Of a stretch of 64,000 nt of DNA, positions 11,254 to 22,599 are shown in pieces. Under the pieces are notes generated by a model. The model did not search any database. It saw only the letters and a list, made by a program, of their open reading frames with translations, and was not told where the DNA came from. Position 1 is the stretch's first letter; every line of letters starts with the position of its first letter. The DNA comes from Yponomeuta sedellus (Eukaryota > Arthropoda > Insecta > Lepidoptera > Yponomeutidae): contig OW203726.1 of NCBI GenBank assembly GCA_934045075.1, positions 12,064,037-12,128,036 of the forward strand, written 5' to 3'. A program made the position numbers and the translations under genes.

Positions 11254-11719
11254 CTGCAACAAGGTGTGACGTCATCTGCGTGTTGGTAGTATCCAGTGGC
11301 GCGATATCCATATTAATAAGTACACAAAACTATATATTTTATGTAGCTACCTTAACGGTTCTCAGCATCTGGTTGGAATTACTTTTAGGCATACAATTGC
11401 TAGGTGATACCTTATTTTCGGAGGTGTTCGATAACAAACACTATCACGAGATTTTTATATATTAGAGATATTATTTATCCGAACGCGAGAAAGTTCCGTT
11501 GGTTGACATCAACTTTATTATATACAGTGTGGACTTTAAGTCTTCAATTTGCTTAAGCACAATGTGACGGTGTACACCATTTTGTTATCTCTTTTTTTTC
11601 TCTTCTGTAACATTTTTAAACTCATTTTTAAATTACGTCACCCACTCAGATTAATCATCATTCAGCCACAAGAAGTCCACTGCTAAATATAGGCCTCCTC
11701 CACGGATTTCCAAAAAGAC

Positions 11720-12245
11720 CGGTTGGAAGCGGTTTGCATCCAGCATCTTCTTGTCACTTAGGTGAGATCTTCTGTCCATCTTGTGGCCGGTCGGCCTACG
11801 CTGCGATTGCCAATATAGGGTCACCATTCGAGAACTTATCGGCCCAATCGGCCGTTTTGCGTGTTATGCTCCCCGCCCATTGCCACTTCAACTTACTAAT
11901 CCACTGGGTTACGATTTTCGTTCGTCTACGGATCTTATCATTTCTGATTCGGTCTCGTAGAGAAATTTCGAGCATAGCCTTTTGCATAGTACGTTGCGTG
12001 ACCTTGAGCTTTCTTATGAGGGCCATAATAAGAGACCATGTACGTAATACAGAGAATAGTGTAAAGAGGTTCGAAATTTCACTGATGCCGGTGAGTCGCC
12101 CATTTGCTCAGTTGGAAAGAGCGCTGGCACGGATAGCCATTGTCCTTGGCACGGGTTAGTGCATTAAAAATAAAAATAGTATATGAGACCATGTTTCAAT
12201 GCCATAGTGACACACACTGGTTGTATAATTTTATCCAGAGGGATT
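11720..12245 (-). pseudogene. RTE-type retrotransposon fragment, split by a SINE
   Basis: On the minus strand, from ~12245 the codons VCHYGIETWSLIM are followed after the SINE by ALIRKLKVTQRTMQKAMLEI, SLRDRIRNDKIRRRT and ISKLKWQWAGSI. This is the well-known RT C-terminal block of lepidopteran RTE-like ORFs. The fragment then decays towards 11720. The insert at 12042-12184 interrupts it between two copies of a 10-bp target site. No catalytic RT motif is present. Confidence 0.7.
12042..12184 (+). mobile_element. tRNA-related SINE (family with A-rich GGGTTAGTGCATTAAAAATA tail)
   Basis: The insert lies between perfect 10-bp direct repeats GAGACCATGT (12032-12041 and 12185-12194). It holds a tRNA-like head (GCCCATTTGCTCAGTTGGAA, AGAGCGCTGG) and the tail GGGTTAGTGCATTAAAAATA. 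The central tRNA part is shortened relative to the other copies. It inserted into the RTE fragment. Confidence 0.75.
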
Positions 12246-13496
12246 GAGGTATATTGAAGGCCAAAACTTTTCTTTTTCCCGAATGGTGCCCAGCCGAGTT
12301 GGATAAGACCTCAGATTAATGAATATACATAATATGAGGTCACTTACTTTGGATTTCTTTTGACTTTGATACACTACACTACTGCTCTACTAATCTACAG
12401 TTTTAAAATAAACAGTGTTATCGAAGTAGTATAACTTTTATTATTTTATCACAGAAACCCTCTCAAAATAATGTGGAGTATTTCACTATTTTTTCTACAA
12501 GTCTCAACGTTACATGTCGTAGGACAAGTCAATTTGACAATTTCATTGTCTATCCAATAATCCATAATTACACCTATGTTAAAAACGGACATTGGGCATT
12601 GATTATTATTATTCGGTTCATCCGTGTTAATATCAAGTTATTTCTAGCAAAGGGAAGTTATCCGTTGTGACAGGGGTCGCAACAGCTTCCGGCCATCGGA
12701 ACCGTCGTATTTGACAGGGACGCCATTAAATTTCCTCTCCACGTCATTTTGATCTAATAATTTTCACTCGCCGACTCCGTCTGGGAACGGTGACTGACGT
12801 CCATATCTCCAGGGGCGGTGTTATTGGCTTTAATAGATAAACAAAGATCAACCTACCTACTTAGAACTTGGTTGTGATTTTGAAGTTTGATAAGAACAAG
12901 TTAAGTTGGTATCAATATACAAATCAATAGATACCCAAGTGATTTGTTATTACTTATCTCTAAAAACAGACGGCAAACTCTGGAAGTACAATTCACTAGT
13001 AAATAAATAAACAAGGATCGGCGTACTTGCTCAAAACGAGTTTATGGTTTGAAGTTTGATAAAAACAAATTTGTGTTTAATATAGATATCTAAGAGAATT
13101 GTAATATTGAAAAAAAAAAAAATCTAAAAGAGGCAAAATTCTCAAGCTGGTTGATTCTTATCCTTACAAATTATTACCCAATTATCTTTAATTAGACATG
13201 AAAATAGCTGCGTGTTTTGATCAAGAAAACTTCTCTTATCAAAATAATTACATTAAGATATTTCACTTCACATTAAGTGTATTCAAAAGGCGCCACTGAA
13301 AATATCACTCAAATGTCACAACAATACTTTTTATTCTCAGAAGCAACCGACATAAAACCGTGGGGGTAAGCAGCGCTAACTAATCTAATATTTACGGCGT
13401 GTCCAACTTTCATAACAGGGGCATGTAACGCAAACTAGTTGCCGTGCGCTGAATACTTATTAGAATAGGCGTAATGGAGTCGGTGAAGTAATTTAC

Positions 13497-13679
13497 CTTA
13501 GGATTAGGCAGCTCGCCGCTCTGTAGGCTGGCCATGTAGCATCGAAGGCGGAACTGTTCGCAGTGGAGCCGCTCGAGGTTCTCTTCCCACTGCAGCATCT
13601 GCACTGCCAGCTGGGCGCGCGTCTCAGGGTCCGAGACCACGGACTGTTGCAGGTCCGCCATGTGCTTCAGTTTATGGTC
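13497..13679 (-). CDS. sif: still life (sif) exon: coiled coil of PH-CC-Ex
   Basis: This 183-nt phase-0 exon encodes 61 residues, from [10 protein letters not shown] to GELPNPK. The acceptor is GTCCTTAG and the donor is AAG/GTAAAT. The product is predicted almost wholly helical, with heptad-like spacing in ADLQQSVV and [19 protein letters not shown]. It is the coiled coil that follows the N-terminal PH domain in Tiam/still-life proteins. The Met in LKHMADL is internal: the reading frame runs uninterrupted through the acceptor, and the preceding residues DHKLKH match the family. It joins exon 15993-16124 (ending AIES) to exon 11053-11253 (starting SLL). Confidence 0.93.
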
Positions 13680-15992
13680 CTAAGGACATTCGAAGCTTAG
13701 GGTTTGAATTGGACATTTTTCAAGAGCTTTACTGTATACCTCGTTTCAGTGTGCAATCGACTTAGTTAAGTCAACTTTTGGAGCGTATACTTAGGGGCTA
13801 TCTGAATTACGTTCCCACGTATTCTCTTAATCCATTGAAGAAACAAAAGTCTAGCGGATATACCTACATGCATTTATTAAGGAATTTCGCGCCAAATTAT
13901 TCGCCAATTTATAATAAGGACAGCGAAGACATAGAGCCATTCAAGAGATAATAAAACTTAAGAATTTATAAAACAATATTTAACGGGCATTTAAGAAGCA
14001 AGCACTAACATCTTAGACCACTACTTCTCTTATTTTACCATCAGATGCTTCTGGAATCTAGTGGCCCATTAAAAAATTGCTATTGTGTATACCTACAACG
14101 TCAGATAACTTAATAACGTATATTGTGGGTTTACAAAAGAATATCGATATAAAGTGTGGATGAATCAATTTATGCCTTGTAATTTTCTCTGAATATAATA
14201 AGAATTACCCACTCACAGGAAATTAAATTTTCTTTGCGTTATTTTTTATTAGGGTTAGTGCTTATTTTTGCGTAAGTAAATTAAATAATGTAGAACACTT
14301 AACAGGAGGGAGGAGCAGGGAGGTTAGCGCGGGTCGTGACTCCTTGTGTCCGCTGTACAACGTACGCTCCTATCGTAATTTGAATAGTAAGCGCAAGCTC
14401 TCCTAAAACTGAGGACACCGGGGGAACGAGTAATATGAATATTAATACACGTGCCTCCATCTACCTGCAAATAGCTATTGTAGATACAAAGTTACAACCG
14501 TCTATACTAGTTGGTCCTGTTATGTGTCACGTAAACAAAACATATAAAGTTCAGTAGCCGTAGTTTTTTTTAGCGATAGTTCTAAGCAATATGCGTATCG
14601 GACTATTGGTATTTCGTTTCTGCTTCTATGAACATTTATATAAATATATGTGCATAATTTACATTGAATACTAACTACACATCAAAGTGCGTAACCGAGT
14701 AAACCCAATTAATAATAATGTAGGTGTTAACAACCATAAACAATTAGGTTTTGATCCGAACATGCGTAATGCAATGATAAATCTGATTCCCGAACACGAA
14801 CTTAATTAGGTCAAAATAGCTCTATATCGACTAATAACAAACAAACAGAGATGGCGCAGTTGGAACACATATTCGTGTGGTAAATATGTACTGGACAGAG
14901 GGCACACAAAGGCTTTGACGCGTGTTGCGGTCGACTGGTGCGGGTAGGAAATTGGTGCGATTTCCACGAGAGCGCTGAAGCCACAAGTCTCTGCGAGCCG
15001 CGCGACTACGATCTAGCTACCTAAATGTCGTAGGTACCTAGCTCCAGAATCCTGGCGCAAAGGCATAACGCACGCTCGACAGTAGCGGAAATACGATACA
15101 TCATTATACAGCTCTCCGTGTTTTGATAATGTCTACCTCCCCTACTTCCAGTAGTTGAAAATCGACGCGTTTGTAAAATTTATTTTACGCAAGAAAAACT
15201 ATTCGCTCCACAATAATTATGTTTTTATTTGTGCGCATGCATCTTTGGAAAACCATTACTTATTGAAATACAAGCCTACGTTTACATGCTTCATCGTTTT
15301 GTGCGGTGTAGTTGTATGAGTTTCTACTTTATGAACACAATTTTATACAGCATCATACATATTTCATTAAAATGCATCTTGGTCGCGATGAGTTATGGAT
15401 GAAGGAAAGAGAAGTTCAACCACTAAACATGCTCGCGACAAGCTCAGCACAAGCAATAAATCTCACTCTGAGATGCTTTCCGCTCCGCTTCGCTGTACAC
15501 TTGAAGCTTTAAACCGCACAATGAGTGCCGGAAATGCATTCAAAATTGACTCTTATGATTTTGTGGGAAAGTCTGTCGTCAGCAGGCACGATATTGGTTT
15601 ACGTAGGCAGTTGGAGATCTGTGCTAGTCAAACATTGATACTGTTTGTTCAGGCCAATGCGATGCGCAGTTTATCGGGGGCGCACTGCATTATACTCAGA
15701 CACGACAAAGTCTATTTTAGCATACTCCTGCCTAACCGAATTAAGCGATACTTTAGTAGTGCTCACAGTCTCGAAGCGTGTTACCCATTCTAGTAAGCAC
15801 AAAGTGCAAAATAATATCTAGGTAAGAGAATAAACGTATGTGTTCGAGGAATAAAGTAGACATTCTTCACACGTTGGCATGCTTTTTGCACAAAGCGCCT
15901 TTTATTGCGCTCAGTAAATAAAGACTTTTAATAATAGGAACGCGCTGTTTGTAGAGGGCCAAATGGTATAAAGATAAATTGAATTGACTCAC
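13680..15992. other. sif intron
   Basis: No clear repeat or gene. A plus frame at 15395-15793 has DSYDFVGKSVVSRH, faintly like the conserved block of MADF/BESS transposon proteins, but too decayed to call. 14860-15080 is GC-richer without a recognised motif. Confidence 0.5.
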
Positions 15993-16124
15993 CGACTCGA
16001 TGGCTTTCTCGAGACGATAAATTTCTTCTTGTAACAGATGGAGTGTCCCGGTCTTGCCGCGGTGCCTGGCGAATGCTGCGGCGCACGCACTATGTATACT
16101 GTTTACCCAATTCTCCAGCTCCAC
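15993..16124 (-). CDS. sif: still life (sif) exon: C-terminal helix of the first PH domain
   Basis: This 132-nt phase-0 exon encodes 44 residues, from [19 protein letters not shown] to RLEKAIES. The acceptor is CATTGTCAG and the donor is TCG/GTGAGT. It supplies the long C-terminal alpha helix of the PH fold, with the near-invariant PH tryptophan in [10 protein letters not shown]. The start of the following helical segment ([17 protein letters not shown]) leads into the coiled coil. The two neighbouring introns are very different in size: 339 nt to the upstream PH exon and about 2.3 kb to the downstream one. Nothing looks damaged. Confidence 0.94.
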
Positions 16125-16463
16125 CTGACAATGGAGGAATTTCATGAGCCGAGGTTGACAGATGTTCTACTTGAAGTAAAATAGTGGTGGTGTAAGTAGT
16201 GGCGGAAAGTTTTTATTACATTACTATGAACAGCTGGGGCGTACTAACAAATTAACGGGAAACCATTTACACGGGCATAAAGGCCAGCTATTAAACAATA
16301 GATCAATGTAGACTTTATGTCTACCTTACAACGGACCAACTAATTAAATTGATATATAACAGTTTATTCATTCGAGTTTCATTTTTATCCGCATTCGAAA
16401 GCAAAGGTTTCTAATTCCTATTTTCCGTGCAAAGTACCTTTCTATAATATAGTTTTTACAAAC

Positions 16464-16743
16464 CTGACAAGGTGCTTGGAATAAGTAGGCATCTCCAAAG
16501 GCCGTGCTCAAACAGAAGATGTAGTCCCGCTTTGGGTGCTCAGGGATGGGCTGCATGATGGCGCCGTCGACGATGATGAGGTGTTTTGGCGCGGCCTCCA
16601 CAGAGCGACCCTCGCGTGAGTCGCACGGGTAAAAGAGAAGCGTGGTGCCTTTCAGGCAAACCCAGTAGCCTTTCCACCCGCGCTTGCGAGCTAACTCAAT
16701 CTGATGCTTTTTCCTCAATAGCCACTTCTTTACGCTCAGGAAA
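16464..16743 (-). CDS. sif: still life (sif) exon: N-terminal PH domain
   Basis: This 280-nt exon supplies one nucleotide to a split codon plus 93 codons ([12 protein letters not shown] to LFQAPCQ). The acceptor is TTGTCGTAG and the donor is CAG/GTTTGT. It encodes most of the first PH domain of still life. Strand beta-1 carries the basic patch [19 protein letters not shown], then [16 protein letters not shown], and a core ending in [19 protein letters not shown]. In Tiam/SIF proteins this PH-CC-Ex unit targets the Rac exchange factor to membranes and, in the fly, to synaptic terminals. The phase-2 end of exon 22983-23131 joins here to give a glycine codon. A Met inside RKK is not a start, because the frame continues through the acceptor. 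Confidence 0.95.
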
Positions 16744-16864
16744 CTACGACAATGTGAAAAAGCTTGTATAAGTAAGAAAGTCTAGTATTTTACGTACGCA
16801 ATACCCTTTAATCTTTAACCCTTTAGTACCTTTTAATAGAGTTACAAGAACTTCCGCTACCAGA

Positions 16865-17060
16865 TAACACAATCACCTGTCCTGGTCGCCATCTACGAAA
16901 ACCCGTGCTATGGAATGACGACAAGAATATCAAAATGATGGAAATACACACAGAATGAGGCCATATACACAAATCAAGTACCGCCTCCAGTAAGAATCGA
17001 ACCCACGACCTCAGTAGTCCAACGTATTGACGTAGTGAATGCTTGAATTAACCATGCTAT
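16865..17060 (-). repeat. old, diverged tRNA-derived SINE
   Basis: On the minus strand a head with GGTCGTGGGTTCGATTCTTA and a body with CGTCATTCCATAGCACGGG resemble family 1 at low identity. It sits just 3' of the H15 gene. Confidence 0.45.
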
Positions 17061-17226
17061 TTAAAATGCAAGTCAGGAGTTAGTTCTACCCCATTCTCCA
17101 TAATCGCAGACGCCTTATATGTACAGGAGTTACCCCGTTTAATTATAATCTGTTGGTTATAGTTCTATAACAAAAATAATTGAGTTGACCAAAAAATTGA
17201 CAATCGTAAATAACACTGCGCAAAAC

Positions 17227-17232
17227 TTTATT
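17227..17232 (-). promoter_or_regulatory. poly(A) signal AATAAA of the H15-domain gene
   Basis: On the minus strand AATAAA occurs 82 nt after the TAG of the 107-residue H15 frame. The spacing suits a short 3' UTR. AATAAA is common in AT-rich DNA, so this supports the gene model rather than proving it. Confidence 0.5.
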
Positions 17233-17313
17233 TAGTCACAATTACAGTATTCAGACATTACAGTATGCACATACACTGGACACAAAACAATAACAAGTAA
17301 AGACAATTGTCCG

Positions 17314-17637
17314 CTAATCTATATAGTTACGTCTGCTTTTCGAATACATTACATTCTGGTGTAGTTCAATAACTCCAAAATTTACGGCACACATGAGGGC
17401 GTCGTTGATTTTCTTCTCAACATATTCCTTCTTGCAAGGCAAAATGAAATGTCTTTTTATGAAACTGCGTATGTTTTTGACCGAGACACCATTTCGCCCA
17501 CCTCCGAGCACCTCCATGGCCCAGACGATCACGTTAATTGGAGTCGGATTTTTAGGCTTCAATAGTCTAGACTTGCTTACGCCGAACTCAGATCCGACAT
17601 TTAAAATCGATGCCTTCGACTTTCCAATTGTCTTCAT
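17314..17637 (-). CDS. nested intronless gene: small linker-histone-like (H15) winged-helix protein
   Basis: A complete ATG-to-TAG frame of 107 residues lies inside a sif intron, on the same strand. Residues ~31-95 fit the histone H1/H5 globular fold. Helix 1 follows the typical proline (TPINVIVWAMEVLGGG). Helix 2 contains the signature GVSVKNIRSFIKRHF. Helix 3 is YVEKKINDALMCAVNFGVIEL, and a wing ends in VMYSKSRRNYID. The N-terminal ~30 residues are basic and Ser/Lys-rich. The long Lys-rich C-terminal tail of canonical H1 is absent, so this is an H15-only protein. It presumably binds DNA or nucleosomes in the nucleus; a role in specialised chromatin such as sperm is speculation. Its own stop, a poly(A) signal 82 nt downstream and a TATA-like box upstream argue against it being a sif exon. 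It could be a retro-derived copy, but no frameshift is seen. Confidence 0.68.
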   Translation of the reverse strand: MKTIGKSKASILNVGSEFGVSKSRLLKPKNPTPINVIVWAMEVLGGGRNGVSVKNIRSFIKRHFILPCKKEYVEKKINDALMCAVNFGVIELHQNVMYSKSRRNYID

Positions 17638-17677
17638 GGTACACCATCACTTCAAAAGCATTATCTGCTCCTAAATC

Positions 17678-17712
17678 CTTTGAATATATTTGAGATGTTA
17701 CTTTTTATCTCG
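17678..17712 (-). promoter_or_regulatory. possible core promoter of the H15-domain gene
   Basis: On the minus strand a TATA-like GATAAAAAGT (box at about 17701-17708) is followed about 27 nt later by TCAAAG, an initiator-like match at 17678-17683. The ATG lies ~45 nt further on. The spacing is right for a TATA/Inr promoter, but both elements are weak matches in AT-rich sequence. Confidence 0.3.
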
Positions 17713-17789
17713 ATTTGCGCACTTTTAATTTGTTCACCAATTTCTTTGTTTATTTATGCTAAATGTCAGGTCAGAGTCAATAATCTGTG

Positions 17790-18070
17790 GTGTCAATTCA
17801 ATTCGAGTCTGCCACGGATGTAAACCGTGGAGTCTGCCACGGATGTCAAAAAAAGACGGATGGAACCTTCTATAATCACGAGTGAAGCAGACAAATGGCC
17901 GCCGTCTCTTTATGTCCCTTTGCCCACTTTTTCCAATCAAGAGAATCAAGGTGCTTCAGGGTGCTGACTAGCGCCACCAATGGAAAAAAGTCATAAGTTT
18001 TGTTATAATACGTTTTATTTTAAAAGTGAACATGACAAATCTTAAAAACTGTGACAACTATTTTTTAAAC
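17790..18070. repeat. dispersed repeat with GACATCCGTGG and TTTTATAATACGT blocks
   Basis: GTCTGCCACGGATGTCAAAA is shared (inverted) with 19495-19535, where GCATCCGTCTTTTTTTGACA occurs. TTGTTATAATACGTTTTATT and GACAAATCTTAAAAACT are shared with 22255-22330. Confidence 0.5.
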
Positions 18071-18406
18071 ATACAGTCTAGAAACTAGAATCAACAACCA
18101 ACTTCAGTTTTATCATACTACTGAGTGACTTAAAAGGCTTTTATGAAGGAGGTGGGGCCTCGATTGAGGGATTGGTTATGACTAGAGATCGGATAATCGG
18201 ATGCATATTTGCATAAAGTTCAGATGTTAGCTAACATTGATAGCACTTTCTTTTAATTTGTTACTGTAGAATAAATCGGGTGTAACTATATTTACTTATT
18301 TTAAGGTGCTAATATAGAGTGAAGTTTTGTATAAAAAAAAATTGGGAGTTTTGGAATCGACAAATTTAGTGTTTTTGTAGCAGATACCTATAACAACTGC
18401 CTCTTA

Positions 18407-18592
18407 TTTAAAAACCTATTTAGAGGCTAAAAATTTCACCCATGCCGGGATTTGAACCCGCAACCTCTGGCTATCCGTACCAGCCAGAGGCTGCGGGTTC
18501 GAATCCCGGCATGGGTGAAATTTTTAGCCTCTAAATAGGTTTTTAAATTTGTTCCTTAGCACGGGTTAGTGCATTAAAAATAAAAATAGTGT
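18407..18592 (+). mobile_element. hairpin copy of the tRNA-related SINE with antisense and sense modules
   Basis: It is flanked by perfect 12-bp direct repeats AACTGCCTCTTA (18395-18406 and 18593-18604). The left half is an antisense tRNA-like 3' half with GATTTGAACCCGCAACC, the right half a sense copy with GGGTTCGAATCCCGGC. The ~63-nt arms (18410-18472 and 18482-18544) are nearly perfect inverted repeats around a 9-nt loop. The A-rich tail ends the element on the right. Confidence 0.78.
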
Positions 18593-20901
18593 AACTGCCT
18601 CTTAATTTTTCTTTAATTTTTAAAACATTGATAAAAACTAATAAGAAACAAGAATTAGAAAGAGAAACTAATTACATTTACAAATTAACGTGAAACAGCG
18701 TCACCAACTAACTCACGCGCTCAATTTACTCACATTATCACATGTGACGAATAATGGAAAGTTTAGGATACAATTACTATCTAAGTAATATCACTGCCAC
18801 CTACAACGGTGGCGGGTGTTTGACAACTTAACTAATATCAGCTGGATGTCAGCTGTCAATAATTATTGTAAGTTATCTCTTGTTTTTTTATGTTTGTGGT
18901 ATAGCCATTGGCACTATAAAAAGAAATAGACGGCTCATGCACAACGTTGTTAGATGTCCACACACAGCACGGCTTGTACAGAAATGAGGCGGCAAATTTC
19001 ATACACTTAGATATTTGAAGATAATAAAGATATTATGTTATTTTATAAGGGTTACGGTTGCGTATTGCCATAACTCCAAAACTACTACTATAAAAACACT
19101 AATAAATGCAACAAATACATATTTCTCCACTTTTCGGGATTTTTTCCCGAAAACAAAATGGTATCTCTGCGGTATTTGACATCCCAATTTGTAAGTAAAT
19201 AAAGAAAAGTAAACAAAACCTAATAAGGAAAAATATCACGAATCAGTAACTTAAAACATTACTTACGCATGATAGGTGCTCCCATGAGACTTATTGCATT
19301 TTTTCGAGAAGTGTTTACACCACCGTACCACACAAGACAGCATTTCTTAAAATTTTCTTTTGTGTCAAACAAGACTTACTGGCACTGCTGCCCGGAGCAT
19401 AATGGCGGCAGAGTGACCGACTTGGTGTATCTGTGTGAGTTAGCTCGTGTATGCACACGAAAGTGTAGGACTAGGGGTGCTTTACACCCTTTCAATGCGA
19501 GATGGCATCCGTCTTTTTTTGACATCCGTGGGTGGAACCTTAAATAAAAGTACCTACTTCATAATATTTAAGCAAACTTATAATATTGTGAATTTATTTT
19601 ATTTTGTTTATTAGGCACACAAAACAGATATTAGGCAGTTCATCATCAAGATAACATTAATTAACATGTAAGGCCCAGACTAATCTCCAAACAAAAAATT
19701 CATATTATTCAACTTTACATACTAAAAAACTGATTTAATAAAGGAATGTTAAACAACGTTAACGTGTTTTTAGACGTATCTGCATTGCAGTCATCTTCAT
19801 ATTCTCCCTAAAATTAGATCCTGAAAGGATGTAAGAGTTTCAAATTTATTACATAAGTTGAATGCTTAACTAATGTTTTATAGGATTGCAGATTCGCCTA
19901 ATTAATGATCAGTGCGAGAGAAAATTAATCACTGGCTCCCAGTTTTTGTCCCTCCTCCTACAGGAATAACTGATTATTTGTGAGAGAGGGACAAAGGATT
20001 TTACAAAGGAACGATAGAAGGACGACTAAATTTTAGATAAGAAAACAAATTTGTCTTCCGTTACACTGCGTCGGACTATAATACCTGCCAGCTAAGGTTT
20101 TCTCTTTATTATCACGCAGATGCTGTTACATTAATCAGATGTTCAATAGCGATACCCTATTGTTTTTTTCATTATCTACCATCGCGGCATGTCTCTGTCT
20201 TTGTAGATATCTATAGTAGGAATGTCTTAAGGAAACGCGTACCTACAAAGAAACTAACATGCTTGAGAGCGAACCCTTCCCCACTTCTTCAGTATTACTC
20301 GGCAGTTTTTGCAGCGTTGAATGGGTCAGGGCTAAGATTTCCCTCCGGTCATTTGGGATTCATGGAAGAGAAATTGTAGCCTCGAGGAACATAAAGGCCT
20401 CTGTAGGCTTTACATTACAGGAGCACGTCTGCGGTAATGCGACATCGCCTTTTGCTTACATTTTTGTTGTCACTTACACTTAGGCATTTTAAATCTTGAA
20501 AGAGTTTTATGTTGACGTTTCAGGATTGCACGGTTCTTTGTCACACTTTTCTTTTAGATTCATGGCAACGTTACTTTAAGTAGGTACTAAAGCTGTTATC
20601 TTTACAGCTGAGGATCAGACTTTATGAGCAAGTTTACGTTTCAAGGAGATCAAAATTCTGTAGGATGTGTCCCATTTCTTATCCCGAAAATGATTATGAG
20701 CATCCTTACTCTCAATTTTTAGGTACTACAAATGGATTGGACGGAAGTGGCGCACCACTTTTTTACCTGCTCTTAGCTAAAATTCTTCATATAAAAGTAA
20801 ATTTAAATGGCTGTTTAGTGACATTTGAGAAGACGCGCAAGTCAGCTTAACAATCTGTTACTCAACTTAACAGATTTATTCATTGTAAAACGAAATTAAC
20901 A

Positions 20902-21190
20902 TAGCGAAATGGCAGCGGAGCAGTAAAACACATTAGGAAGGTCGAAGGTTTGAATTCCGACACGTACTAATGACAATTTTTTCTACGTTACATACATTTG
21001 TGAAATTATAGTAGCAATACCACTCGCTAACTATAAAGGAAAACATTGTGAGGAAACGTATCTGAAGTGTGCACATACCTCAATAAAATTGCTAATCCGC
21101 TGTGGGCCAGTATAGTAATTAAGCCCATACTCTCTCTCTCAGGGAGAAAGCCTGTGCCCTGCAGAGGGACTTATATAGGCTTCCTACAAA
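20902..21190 (+). mobile_element. tRNA-derived SINE, family 4, diverged
   Basis: Plus-strand copy: weak head with GGTTTGAATTCCGACACGTA, then the GGAAAACATTGTGAGGAAAC block, GTAATTAAGCCCATACTCTC and a CTCTCTC run. The tRNA-like part is heavily mutated. Confidence 0.6.
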
Positions 21191-21769
21191 ATAATATTTT
21201 TCACGCAACACTTGTACTAGTCCGAAAACAGGTGTCAGATATCGTAACCAGGCCAAAAAATCACCGAGATGGACGCCCAGACGCACATACTCAGGCTACA
21301 ATATCAAAGCAACAAAAATGTATTGAGTAATTCAATTCAGTACAAAATTACCAATTATTATTATTACTCGAGTTATCGAGTGTAGAGTGAAAATACCAAG
21401 AAAACACATGGCCAATGAACCGACAACTTTATTTAGCGGAAGTATCTTCCTACTAACGCAGACATCGAAACAACGATTGAATCGGAATGCGGTAAAGAAC
21501 TTTACTCATTAGGAACAATGCCGTAAAGGAATAAATCAATGGAGTTAGTTACAAAGGTCTAAGTAGTTCTCCATGCTATTCCATCTCAACCAACTGCCAA
21601 TCGATGATCTAGACACGTTTTGTTACTTTTGTACTGAGTGCTACTAATAAAAATAGAACATATTTTTTGTTTCTACGAGTAATCACTTGTAATATTATCA
21701 CGGTTTTTGTGGCGACAGATGTTGTTCTTTTCTTTAATTTTGATTATGCAATGAGCTTAATCACTTGTA

Positions 21770-21870
21770 GTATTTTTTGATGATTCGCGATACTCATACA
21801 TATTATATATATTAAACGGGTCTAATTTCGATTATTAATTAGGTAAAACGGTATTATTTTATTTTCCGAC
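21770..21870. repeat. dispersed MITE-like repeat, third copy (partial)
   Basis: TTTTTTGATGATTCGCGATA, CTCATACATATTATATATAT, TTAAACGGGTCTAATTTCGA and AATTAGGTAAAACGGTATTA match the family; the right half is rearranged. Confidence 0.5.
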
Positions 21871-22204
21871 GTTTCAGCAGCGTACAGTTTCCGTGGTTTT
21901 GGGTAGATCGATTTGGGAGATAGATTTGGGTAGGTGATCACTTTGTGATGAGTTCGTTTTGTGAGTTTTGTGCGGAATCGCTAACGCTGATTGAACTATA
22001 TGACTACTACTGCGCGAGTAATTGATGGAGCATGCACTGAGTGGAATGTACAATTGGCTAGCCCCACCTTACTGGTAAAATTAACATGATATTCGTTTTC
22101 AGCGCTATCTAGACATCTGCGGTTTATTAATCACTAGATCCTACAGCTGTAGAGGCACAGGTCTGACTTTGTATAGGCATCTACACATCGCGCAAGATAA
22201 AATT

Positions 22205-22340
22205 AGGGCCGCTATCCGGTAGTAACTAGCGCCGTAAATAGAAAAATAAATCATAGTTATCTTGTTTTATAATACGTATTTAAAAAAAGTTGACATGATA
22301 AATCTTAACAACTTTGATAGATATTTTGAAACCGATGCGG
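22205..22340. repeat. second copy of the TTTTATAATACGT repeat
   Basis: CTAGCGCCGTAAATAG, TTGTTTTATAATACGTATTT and GACATGATAAATCTTAACAA align with 17970-18065 at moderate identity. Confidence 0.5.
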
Positions 22341-22599
22341 TATAAAAGAAGATATTTTTTCATTGGTGACGCTGTTTAACACCGGGTAGCTCCTAAACAT
22401 AAGAAATTCCATTTTGTAAACATACTATTTTTTGCGAGAGACCCGTCAGGATCGTAGAAAGAGGTAGACTCTGTCTCTGTATACAGGCGTGTGTTTGTGT
22501 ATTGTTTTATAATTTAGTTTAAATAATTCATGTGATCTCATCTCACCCCTTATTACCTCTACTCGTCTCCTCTCAAGGTAATGACTCACCCTAATGATA

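Larger units (their letters stand above)
11254..13496. other. sif intron
   Basis: It holds the RTE fragment with its SINE (11720-12245). The remainder, 11254-11715 and 12250-13496, is AT-rich without recognisable features. Confidence 0.6.

Noticed and set aside
11734..12159. 141-codon plus-strand frame
   Set aside because: It is antisense to the RTE reverse-transcriptase fragment and runs into the SINE.
15395..15793. 132-codon plus frame with DSYDFVGKSV, reminiscent of MADF/BESS transposon proteins
   Set aside because: The resemblance is limited to about ten residues, with no flanking domain or start context.
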